From: Lysobacter sp. GX 14042
GTDB taxonomy: Bacteria > Pseudomonadota > Gammaproteobacteria > Xanthomonadales > Xanthomonadaceae
Length of the DNA stretch: 64,000 bases
Reading direction: 5' to 3'
Assembly: GCF_021390425.1 (NCBI RefSeq)
Contig: NZ_JAJUWY010000007.1
Coordinates: 62,001-126,000, forward strand
The notes beneath the pieces were generated by a model, which worked only from the letters and a program-made list of their open reading frames with translations, did no database searches and was not told the DNA's origin. The position numbers and the translations under genes are program-made. Below are positions 42,670 through 51,121 of this stretch, in pieces; position 1 is the stretch's first letter, and every line of letters starts with the position of its first letter.

Positions 42670-44523
42670 ATGTGCGGAATCGTCGGTGCGATCGCCGATC
42701 GCGATGTCGTCCCGGTCCTGATCGAGGGCCTGAAGCGGCTGGAGTACCGCGGCTACGACTCGGCGGGCATCGCCGTGCTCGACGGCCGCGAGGTGCGCCG
42801 CGTGCGCCGCACCGGCCGGGTGCAGGAGCTGGAAACGGCGGCCGCGCAGGAGGATTTCCAGGCGGCGATCGGCATCGGCCACACCCGCTGGGCGACCCAC
42901 GGCGGGGTGACCGAGGCCAATGCCCACCCGCACGCCAGCCATGGCGTGGCGCTGGTGCACAACGGCATCATCGAGAACCACGAGGCCCAGCGCGAGCGCC
43001 TGGAAGCGGCCGGCTACACCTTCGAGTCGCAGACCGACACCGAGGTCATCGCCCACCTCATCCACCACCACCTCAAGCAGGGCGCGGACCCCGGATCAAG
43101 TCCGGGGCAGGCTCTGCTGGGCGCGGTGCAGGCCTGCGTGCGCGAGCTCACCGGCGCGTATGCGATCGCGGTGGTCAGCCGGCAGGAGCCGGAGCGGCTG
43201 GTGGTGGCGCGCATGGGCTGCCCGCTGCTGGTCGGCCTGGGCGAAGGCGAGAACTTCGTCGCCAGCGACGTCTCGGCGATCATCCAGGCCACCCGCCGGG
43301 TGATCTTCCTGGAGGACGGCGACACTGCCGAGCTGACCCGCGACGCGGTGCGGGTGTTCGACGGACAGGGGCAGCCGGTCGAACGCGAGGTGCACCTGTC
43401 GGATGTCTCGCTGGCCTCGCTGGAACTGGGACCGTACAGCCACTTCATGCAGAAGGAGATCCATGAGCAGCCGCGGGCGATCTCCGACACCATCGAGGCG
43501 CTGATCGACAACGGCGTGTTCGGCCCGGAACTGTTCGGCGTCGATGCCGGCCCGGTGCTGGCGCAGGTCGAGGGCGTGAAGATCCTCGCCTGCGGCACCA
43601 GCTACTACGCCGGGCTGGTCGCCGGCTACTGGATCGAGTCGATCGCCGGTCTGCCGTGTTCGGTGGAGATCGCCAGCGAGTACCGCTACCGCGACGTGGT
43701 CCCGAACCCCAGGCACCTGGTGGTGACCATCTCCCAGTCCGGCGAGACCCTGGACACCATGGAGGCGCTCAAGTACGCCAAGTCACTGGGCCACGAGGCG
43801 ACGCTGTCGATCTGCAACGTGCCCGAGAGCGCGATCCCGCGCGCCAGCCGGCTGGTCTACTACACCCGCGCCGGCGCCGAGATCGGCGTCGCCTCGACCA
43901 AGGCCTTCACCACCCAGCTGGTAGCGCTGTTCACCCTGGCCTGCACCCTGGCCAAGCTGCACGGCCGGCTGGACGAGGCGACCGAGGCCGAACACATCGA
44001 GGCGCTGCGCCACCTGCCCGGCAGCGTCCAGCATGCGCTGAACCTGGAGCCGCAGATCACCGCCTGGTCGGAGCGCTTCGCGCCCAAGGCCAACGCCCTG
44101 TTCCTCGGCCGCGGCGTGCACTATCCGATCGCCCTGGAAGGGGCGCTCAAGCTCAAGGAAATCTCCTACATCCACGCCGAGGCCTACCCGGCCGGCGAGC
44201 TCAAGCACGGCCCCTTGGCCCTGGTCGATGCCGACATGCCGGTGGTTGTGATCGCCCCCAACGACCGGCTGCTGGAGAAGGTGAAGTCCAACATGCAGGA
44301 GGTCCGCGCCCGCGGCGGCGAGCTGTACGTGTTCACCGACGAGGACAGCGAGTTCGGCCCGTCCGAGGGCGTGCACGTGATCCGCGCCCCACGCAACGTG
44401 GGCGTGCTCAGCCCGATCGTCCACACCATCCCGGTCCAGCTGCTGGCCTACCACGTGGCGCTGGCGCGCGGGACGGACGTGGACAAGCCGCGGAACCTGG
44501 CGAAGAGCGTGACCGTCGAGTAG
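42670..44523 (+). CDS. glmS: Glutamine-fructose-6-phosphate aminotransferase (isomerizing)
   Basis: 617 residues. The N-terminal glutaminase domain starts [13 protein letters not shown] after Met1, so Cys2 is the nucleophile; two SIS sugar isomerase domains (about 290-430 and 460-600) follow, and the chain ends [12 protein letters not shown]. It makes glucosamine-6-phosphate, the first step toward UDP-GlcNAc. Residues ~140-147 (ADPGSSPG) are encoded by a palindromic DNA element and lengthen a surface loop of the glutaminase domain compared with relatives. The next gene begins 4 bp after the stop. Confidence 0.97.
   Translation: MCGIVGAIADRDVVPVLIEGLKRLEYRGYDSAGIAVLDGREVRRVRRTGRVQELETAAAQEDFQAAIGIGHTRWATHGGVTEANAHPHASHGVALVHNGIIENHEAQRERLEAAGYTFESQTDTEVIAHLIHHHLKQGADPGSSPGQALLGAVQACVRELTGAYAIAVVSRQEPERLVVARMGCPLLVGLGEGENFVASDVSAIIQATRRVIFLEDGDTAELTRDAVRVFDGQGQPVEREVHLSDVSLASLELGPYSHFMQKEIHEQPRAISDTIEALIDNGVFGPELFGVDAGPVLAQVEGVKILACGTSYYAGLVAGYWIESIAGLPCSVEIASEYRYRDVVPNPRHLVVTISQSGETLDTMEALKYAKSLGHEATLSICNVPESAIPRASRLVYYTRAGAEIGVASTKAFTTQLVALFTLACTLAKLHGRLDEATEAEHIEALRHLPGSVQHALNLEPQITAWSERFAPKANALFLGRGVHYPIALEGALKLKEISYIHAEAYPAGELKHGPLALVDADMPVVVIAPNDRLLEKVKSNMQEVRARGGELYVFTDEDSEFGPSEGVHVIRAPRNVGVLSPIVHTIPVQLLAYHVALARGTDVDKPRNLAKSVTVE
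43089..43107. repeat. Palindromic element inserted in glmS
   Basis: CCCCGGA-TCAAG-TCCGGGG, a 7-bp perfect stem with a 5-nt loop, lies in frame inside glmS. The same palindrome (ACCCCGGATCAAGTCCGGGGT) is a familiar dispersed intergenic element in several high-GC proteobacteria. I find no second copy in this window. Confidence 0.7.
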
Positions 44524-44527
44524 CTAA

Positions 44528-44839
44528 ATGGACTATCAGCTCGTGATCAAGTTCTGGAGGAAGTCGCTGGACAGCGAGGCCTTCCTGGAAACCCTGGAAG
44601 GCAAGCTCAGGGATGCCCTGGGTACCGCCGCGGTGCCCGACGGTTATGACGTCAGCCCCAGGGAGATCAACCTGTTCGTGCTGACGTCCGATCCGCGGCC
44701 TGCGTTCCGGCGTGCCAAGGACGTCCTGGAAAGCCTTGGGGTGCTGCACAGCGTCTCGGCCGGGTTCCGCCTGGTGGGTGGCGCGGGCTTCACCTCCATC
44801 TGGCCGCTGCGCACCACCCGCAAGTTCAGGCTCCCGTAG
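44528..44839 (+). CDS. Hypothetical protein coupled to glmS
   Basis: 103 residues starting MDYQLVIKFWRKSLDSEAFL. No signal peptide, membrane helix or Cys. The pattern (strand, helix, a turn DGYDVSPREINLFVLT, helix with RRAKDVLESLG, strand, SIWPLRTTRKFRLP) suggests a compact alpha-beta fold resembling small immunity-type or ferredoxin-like proteins. I do not recognise the family. Its ATG is 4 bp behind the glmS stop and has no ribosome binding site of its own, so it is probably translated by coupling. The convergent cobS ends 23 bp downstream. Confidence 0.7.
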   Translation: MDYQLVIKFWRKSLDSEAFLETLEGKLRDALGTAAVPDGYDVSPREINLFVLTSDPRPAFRRAKDVLESLGVLHSVSAGFRLVGGAGFTSIWPLRTTRKFRLP

Positions 44840-44862
44840 CCGGGCGCGCCGACCTCCCTTGT

Positions 44863-45588
44863 TCATCCGCGGACAAGTGCAACCAGCGCCAACAGCAGGA
44901 GGCTTTCCATCACCTCCGTGCTCGCGCCGAGGCAATCACCGGAAATGCCACCGAGGCGGCGGCGCCAGTAAAGGGCGATGAGCGGTGCCAGAGGTAACGC
45001 GAGCAACAGTGGGGGTGCCAGCCAGAGGGTGGGTAGGGCAAGGACAACGGCCCAGAGCCAGACGCCGGGCATGCCCAACTGCCATGAAAAACGCTCGGCC
45101 AGCCCGGGTTGCAGCGGTGGCAGGTGTCGGCTCCACCATAGCGTTGCCCAGCGTGCCCAAGCGGGCACTAGCACGATGCCCCAAGCCCATCGCCCGCCAG
45201 CCAGTTCGGACAGCAGGACCAGCTTCAACAGCAGTTGCATGACGATGGCCACGACGCCGAATACCCCGGTGTGCGGGTCCCTGAGGACCTCCATGAAACG
45301 TTCGGGATTACGGTGGGCTGCGCCGAATGCGTCGGCAACATCGGCCAGCCCGTCCAGGTGCAGGGCGCCGGTAACCCACACCCAAGCCAGCAGCGCCAGT
45401 ACGGCCGCCAACCAGGGGCGGTGTTCGACACCCAGTAGGGGCAGTGCCAGCAGCGTTCCGATAAACGCGCCGACGAACGGGAAATAGACGGCGCACCGGT
45501 TCAGTTCCTGCGGCTGGAATTCGCCTACCTGCGGCGTGGGCAGACGGGTCAGGAACTGCGTTGCCAGGATCAGCCGGCGCAGGCTCAT
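44863..45588 (-). CDS. cobS: Adenosylcobinamide-GDP ribazoletransferase
   Basis: 241 residues, a membrane protein with about six to seven helices. The family motif HLDGLADVADAFGA (acidic, metal-binding) is intact, as is the N-terminal LATQFLTRLPTP. It joins adenosylcobinamide-GDP with alpha-ribazole in the last step of cobalamin assembly. It overlaps the phosphatase gene by 4 bp. Confidence 0.93.
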   Translation of the reverse strand: MSLRRLILATQFLTRLPTPQVGEFQPQELNRCAVYFPFVGAFIGTLLALPLLGVEHRPWLAAVLALLAWVWVTGALHLDGLADVADAFGAAHRNPERFMEVLRDPHTGVFGVVAIVMQLLLKLVLLSELAGGRWAWGIVLVPAWARWATLWWSRHLPPLQPGLAERFSWQLGMPGVWLWAVVLALPTLWLAPPLLLALPLAPLIALYWRRRLGGISGDCLGASTEVMESLLLLALVALVRG

Positions 45589-46178
45589 GGTTGCCGGAGC
45601 TCAATGAGCTCGCCCCACAGACCGTCACCGCCGAGCTCCACGCGCAGGCGCAGACGGGTGCCGTAATCGATGCGCAACGCCCATAGGGAGGGCAGGGCGA
45701 AGCCGCAGGTCAAGGACAGGGCCATCCGCAGCACGCCGGCGTGACTGACCACCAGCACCGGAGCGGCACCCGCAGGGGCGGCGTCGCAGTCTCGGGCGAG
45801 TGCCGCCAACGCGCTGCCGATCCGCGCCTGGAATGCCGGCCACGGTTCGCCGTCCGGTGGCGGGTGGCGTACCGGGTCACGATGAAAGGCAGCCAGGGCA
45901 GCCGGGTCAATGTCACTGCCGCGCAGGCCATCCCAGTCACCGAAGTCCAGTTCGGCCCAGTCGGAGTCCATCTCGATCGGCAGGTCGCGGGGAGTCGCCA
46001 GGGCTCTTGCGGTGCCCAAGGCGCGGATGCGGGGCGAGGTGATCGCCCGCGACCATGCCAAGGCGTGGCATGCCCCGCCGAGTGCGTCCGTGGCCTGTGC
46101 CAACAGCGGCGGATCGCCCCGTCCGTCCAGGTGGCCGGCCCGGCCGGTGGAGGCATGTCTCACCAGGTCCAGGATCAT
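45585..46178 (-). CDS. cobC: Histidine phosphatase, probable alpha-ribazole phosphatase
   Basis: 197 residues. The phosphoglycerate-mutase-type motif LVRHAST has the catalytic His; ELDFGDWDGL supplies the acid and VVSHAGVLRM the second His. Position between cobT and cobS makes alpha-ribazole-5'-phosphate the likely substrate. I start at the ATG 46176-46178, which overlaps the cobT stop by 4 bp; the open frame further upstream is the wrong frame of cobT. Confidence 0.87.
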   Translation of the reverse strand: MILDLVRHASTGRAGHLDGRGDPPLLAQATDALGGACHALAWSRAITSPRIRALGTARALATPRDLPIEMDSDWAELDFGDWDGLRGSDIDPAALAAFHRDPVRHPPPDGEPWPAFQARIGSALAALARDCDAAPAGAAPVLVVSHAGVLRMALSLTCGFALPSLWALRIDYGTRLRLRVELGGDGLWGELIELRQP

Positions 46179-47251
46179 GCCGGCCGGGCGTCGTCGTTTA
46201 CGGACACAGCGGCCTGTTCGAAGGTGGCCATGTCGTTGTGCAGTGCGCACGCAAGGCGCAGCAAAGGAATGGCCAAGGCCGCTCCGCTGCCTTCGCCCAG
46301 TCGCAGGTCCAGTTGCAGCAGGGTGTCGGCTCCCAACACGTCCAGCACACAGGCGTGGCCGCGTTCGGCAGATCGGTGTGAGAACAACAACCAGGGCCGT
46401 GCACCAGGGTTCAGCCGTACTGCCACCATTGCGGCCACCGAGACGATGAACCCGTCTACCAGAACCGGCACGCCACGCTGCGCGGCGGCGATGATCGCTC
46501 CGGCCAACGCGGCGATTTCCAGGCCGCCCACCCGACCCAGTGCCTCCAGGGCTGGCGTCGGGGATCGGGAGATCGCGCCGCCATGCAGTGCCAGTGCGCG
46601 TTCGACTACGTCTTGCTTGTGGCGGATGCGTACAGCGTCCAGCCCGGTACCGGCACCGACCAGGGCAGTGCTGGCCAGTCCGGCGAGCGCGCAGGCGAGG
46701 GTGCTGGCAGCAGCGGTGTTGCCGATTCCCATCTCGCCCAGCACCAGTACGTCCACCCCCGGCCGTGTCGTCTTTTCCACGGCACGCCGGCCAGCTTCCA
46801 GAGCGTGGTCGCGCTCGTTCGCAGTCATGGCCGGCGCGACGCTGAAGTCGGCGGTACCAAGGCAAGGCTTGTCGGTGCGCACGCCGGGGATCGGGCGGGT
46901 GGCGAGGGTGCCGGCATCGACCACGTACAGGGGTGATCCGAGTTCGCGGGCGAGTACCGAAATCGCCGCGCCCCCGCCCCCGAAGTTGTGCAGCATCTGT
47001 ACCGTGACCTCCGTCGGGTAAGCCGACACACCCCGGACCGAAACGCCGTGGTCGCCTGCAAACACGATCACCGGCACGCGAGCGGCCTGCGGGCGGTCGC
47101 GGCCCTGCAGCGCGGCCAGCTCCGCGGCCAGGGTTTCCAGCCGTCCCAGCGCTCCCCGCGGCTTGGTTAGCTGTTGCTGGCGCAGCCAGGCACGCTGCCC
47201 GTGCTGTAGCGACGGGGCGCGGCACGGCCGTGCGGTCCAATGTGGGGTCAC
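46175..47251 (-). CDS. cobT: Nicotinate-nucleotide-dimethylbenzimidazole phosphoribosyltransferase
   Basis: 358 residues from a GTG. Family landmarks: LTKPRGALGRLE near the N-terminus, FAGDHGVSV, the glycine-rich GEMGIGNTAAAS and the C-terminal LRLGEGSGAALA with the catalytic Glu. It activates the lower ligand base of cobalamin. cobT, cobC and cobS overlap by 4 bp each. The kinase gene (cobU/cobP) is not nearby, so the rest of the salvage pathway must be elsewhere. No riboswitch precedes this operon on its own strand. Confidence 0.94.
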   Translation of the reverse strand: MTPHWTARPCRAPSLQHGQRAWLRQQQLTKPRGALGRLETLAAELAALQGRDRPQAARVPVIVFAGDHGVSVRGVSAYPTEVTVQMLHNFGGGGAAISVLARELGSPLYVVDAGTLATRPIPGVRTDKPCLGTADFSVAPAMTANERDHALEAGRRAVEKTTRPGVDVLVLGEMGIGNTAAASTLACALAGLASTALVGAGTGLDAVRIRHKQDVVERALALHGGAISRSPTPALEALGRVGGLEIAALAGAIIAAAQRGVPVLVDGFIVSVAAMVAVRLNPGARPWLLFSHRSAERGHACVLDVLGADTLLQLDLRLGEGSGAALAIPLLRLACALHNDMATFEQAAVSVNDDARPA

Positions 47252-47375
47252 TCGCTGGCTGTCCGTGGGCGGTGCGGCCGCTCATTCTACTTGGCCCGCC
47301 CCACGGTGCCGGCACGCTGCTGGGCGGAGCGCTGTGGCTTTGCCGGCACCCCCGCCATGGCGTAGAATTCGCGGG

Positions 47376-47588
47376 CTTTCAGGTGACCTTTGGGCGCTCC
47401 CGCCCAAGGTTGAAACGGGAAGCCGGTGACCTCCCTTCGGGATATGGGGGAGCATTCCGGCGCTGCCCCCGCAACGGTAAGCGAGAAGAGTCGAGGCACA
47501 TCGCCACTGTGCGCTGCATGGGAAGGCGCCTCGACGGCAACACGGCCCAGGTCGTGTTGCACTGCGAGCCCGGAGACCGGCCTGGAAG
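47376..47588 (+). promoter_or_regulatory. Cobalamin riboswitch of btuB
   Basis: The conserved core elements occur in order: CGGGAAGCCGGTGAC (47417-47431), GCCCCCGCAACGGTAAGC (47465 on), CGCCACTGTG (47502 on), CATGGGAAGGCGCC (47518 on) and GAGCCCGGAGACCGGCC at the 3' end. P1 closes as CTTTCAGG (47376-47383) with CCTGGAAG (47581-47588). It lies 131 bp before the btuB start; bound adenosylcobalamin would reduce receptor expression. The 468 bp between cobT and btuB hold this element and its expression platform, no gene. Confidence 0.93.
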
Positions 47589-47719
47589 TCGACTGGTTGC
47601 GACGCGGTGGGCGTGGCGGCGGCATGCCGTCGTCTGTACGGCATTTCGCGGCCTTCTGCTTCGTCCAGCTCCCCCTTCCAGCCTGCGCGGGCGCGCGCTG
47701 GCCCCAGGAGTTTGATGAC

Positions 47720-49570
47720 ATGCCGCAGTTCCGAATCCTTTCCCTGGCCATCGCACTGGCGATGCCGGGTGCCGCCCTCGCCCAGAGCACCGGTATCGAC
47801 TCTGCGACCGACCTGGACGAAGTCGTGGTCACCGCTACCCGCACCCCGATCGCACTCGGCGAGGCGATCGCACCGACCCAGGTCGTCGATCGCGAGATGA
47901 TCGAGCGCAGCCAGGCCACCTCGCTGCAGGACCTGCTGCGCGGCCGCGCCGGCATCAACCTGGGCAACTCCGGCGGCCCGGGCAAGCAGACTTCGCTGTT
48001 CATGCGGGGCACCAACTCCAGCCACACGCTGGTGCTGATCGATGGTGTGCGGGTCAACTCGGCCGACTTCGCCGCTGCCGCATTCCAGGACATTCCGGTC
48101 GAGCAGATCGAACGCATCGAGATCGTGCGCGGCCCGGCGTCCAGCCTGTACGGCTCGGAGGCGATCGGCGGGGTGATCCAGATCTTCACCCGCCGCGACA
48201 AGGGAGGCTTCGCGCCGCACTTCCAACTGGGCGGCGGCAGCAACGGTCTGCGCGAAGCCAGCGGCGGCTTTGGCGGCAATGGCGAGCGCGGCTGGTTCGG
48301 CACCGACATCGCCTACCAGCGCACCGACGGCATCAACGCCTGCCGCGGCTCGGAGGCGCTGGGGCAGGGCTGCTACGCCGACGAACCCGACCGCGACGGT
48401 TACCGCAACCTCTCCCTCAGCCTGCGCGGCGGCTACGAGCTCGCCGACACGCTGAGCGTGGAAGGCAGCGCGCTGCGCGCCGAGGCCGAGAACGAGTACG
48501 ACGGCTTCTACAACTATTCCGAAACCGTGCAGCAGGTCATCAATGGGAAGTTGCGCTATGCGCCGAACCAGCGCGTGGCGGTGACCATCGATGCCGGCCG
48601 CAGCGACAGCGAGTCGGACAACTACAGTGATGGGGTCTACGCCAGCACCAGCAACAGCCATCGCGACACCGCCTCCGTGCAGGCCGATATCGCCGTTGCC
48701 GCCGGCCAGGTGCTCACCGCCGGCGCGGACTGGTACCAGGACCACCTCGACAGCAGCACCGAGTATCTGGTGGACAGCCGCGACAACACCGCGGTGTTCG
48801 TCCAGTACCAGGGCGCGTTCGGCGGGCACCAACTGCAGGCCGGCCTGCGCAATGACGACAATGAGCAGTTCGGCAACCACACCACCGGCACGCTCGGCTG
48901 GGGCATGGCGCTGGGCAACGGGCTCAAGTTCTCGGCGACCTACGGCACTGCCTTCAAGGCGCCGACCTTCAGCGACCTTTACGACCCGTGGAGCGGCGTG
49001 CCCGACCTGCGGCCGGAGGAGTCGGAGAGCCTGAACCTCGGCATCGCCCAGGCGGCGGCACACTGGAACTGGGCGCTGGACATGTACGAGACGCGCATCG
49101 ACGACCTGATCACCTACGACTCGACCACCTGGATGATGAGCCAAGTCGAGCGGGCGCGGATCCGGGGTGCGGAGTTCACCTTCGCCACCGCCGTAGCCGG
49201 CTGGGACCTGTCGACGCAGTTCAGCCACGTCGATCCACGCAACCATTCCCCGGGCGCGCAGTACGACAACCAGCTGGCACGGCGCGCGCGCAACACCGCC
49301 CGGGTCGACCTGGACCGCGGCTTCGGCGACTGGCGCATCGGCAGCACGCTCAATGCGGCGGGCGAACGCTTCGACGACGCGGCCAACGACCTGCGGCTGG
49401 GTGGGTACGCGACGCTGGACCTGCGGTTGGAATACGCGTTCGGCCCCGAATGGTCACTGCAGGCACGTGCCACCAACGTGTTCGACCGCGACTACGAAAC
49501 CGTGGCCTGGTACAACCAGCCCGGCCGGGAATATGGCCTGCGCCTGAAGTACCAGCCAGCGGTACGCTGA
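47720..49570 (+). CDS. btuB: TonB-dependent vitamin B12 receptor
   Basis: 616 residues. A signal peptide (about 1-20) precedes a TonB box region (DLDEVVVTATR), the plug domain (to about 150, with RGPASSLYGSEAIGGVIQIFTRR) and a 22-strand barrel ending in LRLKYQPAVR. Its length is the BtuB length (about 600), and the cobalamin riboswitch upstream makes corrinoids the substrate. Start at the ATG 47720, with AGGAG before it. It takes up cobalamin across the outer membrane; the periplasmic binding and ABC genes are not in the window. Confidence 0.93.
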   Translation: MPQFRILSLAIALAMPGAALAQSTGIDSATDLDEVVVTATRTPIALGEAIAPTQVVDREMIERSQATSLQDLLRGRAGINLGNSGGPGKQTSLFMRGTNSSHTLVLIDGVRVNSADFAAAAFQDIPVEQIERIEIVRGPASSLYGSEAIGGVIQIFTRRDKGGFAPHFQLGGGSNGLREASGGFGGNGERGWFGTDIAYQRTDGINACRGSEALGQGCYADEPDRDGYRNLSLSLRGGYELADTLSVEGSALRAEAENEYDGFYNYSETVQQVINGKLRYAPNQRVAVTIDAGRSDSESDNYSDGVYASTSNSHRDTASVQADIAVAAGQVLTAGADWYQDHLDSSTEYLVDSRDNTAVFVQYQGAFGGHQLQAGLRNDDNEQFGNHTTGTLGWGMALGNGLKFSATYGTAFKAPTFSDLYDPWSGVPDLRPEESESLNLGIAQAAAHWNWALDMYETRIDDLITYDSTTWMMSQVERARIRGAEFTFATAVAGWDLSTQFSHVDPRNHSPGAQYDNQLARRARNTARVDLDRGFGDWRIGSTLNAAGERFDDAANDLRLGGYATLDLRLEYAFGPEWSLQARATNVFDRDYETVAWYNQPGREYGLRLKYQPAVR

Positions 49571-49579
49571 GCGGGATCG

Positions 49580-49629
49580 CCGGTGCCGCCACGACCCGCA
49601 GTGCGGGAGCGTGGCGGCACCGGTTTACT
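49580..49629 (+). terminator. Terminator of btuB
   Basis: A 14-bp perfect stem (arms 49580-49593 and 49610-49623, CCGGTGCCGCCACG core) followed by TTTACTT, 9 bp after the btuB stop. Its 3' edge touches the stop of the convergent gene. Confidence 0.85.
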
Positions 49630-49990
49630 TCTCCGGCGTACCGGCGGGCTGCGGCTGCGGCTGCGGTGCGACGGTGTCGGCCACGTGCACGGTGGTGTGC
49701 ACCGGGCCGGCGAGCTGCGGATCGGAAGGGTCCACCGGACCCTGGCTGGCATGCTCCACGTCCGCTGCCAGCTCTTCGCGCCGCTCGCGCGGCAGTGACT
49801 GCCAGTGCCGGTCCTGCAACGCGCCTTCCAGCGCGTACAGCAGGTTGAGGGTCGGCTTGAAGCCGGCGCGGCGCACGCGCATGAAGGCTTCGACCGCCCC
49901 GGCCTGGCGCAGGTCGTCGTGGCTGCGCAACCCGACCTGGCGCAGCCAGGCGGCCGACTTGGGGCCGATGTTGCGCAGACCGGAGGTCAC
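49625..49990 (-). CDS. Stand-alone TfoX C-terminal domain protein
   Basis: 121 residues from a GTG that overlaps the upstream stop (GTGA). The core SGLRNIGPKSAAWLRQVGLRS with the helix-hairpin-helix-like turn, followed by ALEGALQDRHWQSLPRERREEL, is the TfoX/Sxy C-terminal domain. The N-terminal TfoX domain is missing, as in a known subgroup of short proteins. The last ~35 residues are Pro/Gln/Thr-rich and disordered. TfoX regulates competence in Haemophilus and Vibrio, but whether the isolated domain does so is unknown. Confidence 0.8.
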   Translation of the reverse strand: MTSGLRNIGPKSAAWLRQVGLRSHDDLRQAGAVEAFMRVRRAGFKPTLNLLYALEGALQDRHWQSLPRERREELAADVEHASQGPVDPSDPQLAGPVHTTVHVADTVAPQPQPQPAGTPEK

Positions 49991-50469
49991 CGCAGCGAGT
50001 CCAGGAAGATGCCCGCGATGGTTTCCAGCCCCTGCTGGTCGTCGGCGTCGAAACGGCCCGGGCGCGGACTGTCGATGTCGAACACACCCAGCAACTGGCC
50101 GTCCAGTTCCAGCGGCACCACCAGCTCCGAGCGCGAGGCCGAGTCGCAGGCGATGTGGCCGGGGAACGCGTCCACGTCCTCCACCCGCTGGGTCTGTCGG
50201 CTGCTGGCGGCGGCACCGCATACCCCGCGGTCGAGCGGAATGCGTACGCAGGCGGGCAGGCCCTGGAAGGGCCCGACCACCAGTTCGGTGCCGTCGAAGA
50301 AGTAGAACCCGACCCAATTGAGGTCGGGCAGGGCGTGATGGACGAGGGCGGACAGGTTGGCCGCGTTGGCGATGCGGTCGCGCTCGCCGGCGAGCAGGGC
50401 GCGCGCCTGTTCGGCGAGTTGGGCGTACTGCTCGGGCTTGCTGCCGCTGAGTGACGATGTGGTGAACAT
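49987..50469 (-). CDS. msrC: Free methionine-(R)-sulfoxide reductase (GAF domain)
   Basis: 160 residues, one GAF domain. The three Cys characteristic of the family are present in PACVRIPLDRGVCG and HIACDSASRSELVVPL; the motif NWVGFYFFDG is also typical. It reduces free, not protein-bound, methionine-R-sulfoxide in the cytoplasm. The stop overlaps the start of the TfoX-C gene, so both are made together. Confidence 0.92.
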   Translation of the reverse strand: MFTTSSLSGSKPEQYAQLAEQARALLAGERDRIANAANLSALVHHALPDLNWVGFYFFDGTELVVGPFQGLPACVRIPLDRGVCGAAASSRQTQRVEDVDAFPGHIACDSASRSELVVPLELDGQLLGVFDIDSPRPGRFDADDQQGLETIAGIFLDSLR

Positions 50470-50500
50470 TGCGGCAGTCTAGCAGCGGCGCGGGGCCTGG

Positions 50501-50525
50501 CCCGGGTACGCGAAGCGCACCCGGG
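50501..50525 (-). terminator. Probable terminator-like hairpin behind the His-rich gene
   Basis: CCCGGGT (50501-50507) pairs with ACCCGGG (50519-50525), and inner GCG/CGC bases can extend the stem. It lies 8 bp behind the stop of the minus-strand His-rich gene. No T-run follows. Confidence 0.4.
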
Positions 50526-50532
50526 TCGGACC

Positions 50533-51099
50533 TCAGTGTTCCGCACCCTCCGCCATGAAGCGCGGGTCCTCGAACAGCTTCGTGTAATCCTCCACCGCCG
50601 CCCGCATGTCCGCCACCGGCGCCACGGCCGACGGATCCGCCTCCAGGTCGCGGGTGCCGGCCATCAGCCGTGCCAGCAGGCCGTGCAGGGCGATGTCGGG
50701 TTCCGGCTCCAGGCTGCAGTTGGCGAACATGTAGGCGATCGCCTCGTCGACCTCGCCGGCCAGTGTCAGCACCTGCTCGTCCGCCAGGTGGCCCATCTCG
50801 TGGTGGCGGAGGGTGTCGACCGCCGTGCCGACCCGGCGCATGCCGGCCATCAGCGGGGCGTCCGGCTCCCACCGGACGTGGTCGGCCGGGATCTCCATCG
50901 CACCGTGGTGCGCGGCGTGGTGCTCCGGATCGTGCTGGTCGGCACCGTGCGCGGCGTGGGCCTGGTGCGCGGCATGGTCCGCCGGGGCGGAATGCGCGGC
51001 GTGCGCATCGTGGTCGCCATGGCCGTGGCCGTCCTGGGCCAGGGCGTTGCCTCCGCCAAGGACCAGGGCCAGGGCGGCGATGAGGGGCAGGGTCTTCAT
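50533..51099 (-). CDS. Exported histidine-rich protein, function unknown
   Basis: 188 residues. A signal peptide (MKTLPLIAALALVLGGGNALA) precedes a stretch of about 45 residues with many His, Asp and Ala (HGHGDHDAHAAHS and onward to HHAAHHG), able to bind Zn, Ni or Cu. The C-terminal ~120 residues are helical: WEPDAPLMAGMRRVGTAVDT, a conserved HHEMGHL, a single Cys in MFANCSLEP and LLARLMAGT. Similar proteins in xanthomonads are labelled DnrO-like; no function is established. Metal storage or delivery in the periplasm is a reasonable guess. It ends the fabA-fabB strand, 22 bp behind fabB. Confidence 0.75.
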   Translation of the reverse strand: MKTLPLIAALALVLGGGNALAQDGHGHGDHDAHAAHSAPADHAAHQAHAAHGADQHDPEHHAAHHGAMEIPADHVRWEPDAPLMAGMRRVGTAVDTLRHHEMGHLADEQVLTLAGEVDEAIAYMFANCSLEPEPDIALHGLLARLMAGTRDLEADPSAVAPVADMRAAVEDYTKLFEDPRFMAEGAEH

Positions 51100-51121
51100 T
51101 CGGGTTCCTTGGTGGCGGATG

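Noticed and set aside
47252-47375. A second riboswitch for cobT on the minus strand
   Set aside because: None of the conserved cobalamin core boxes is present on that strand between cobT and the btuB riboswitch.
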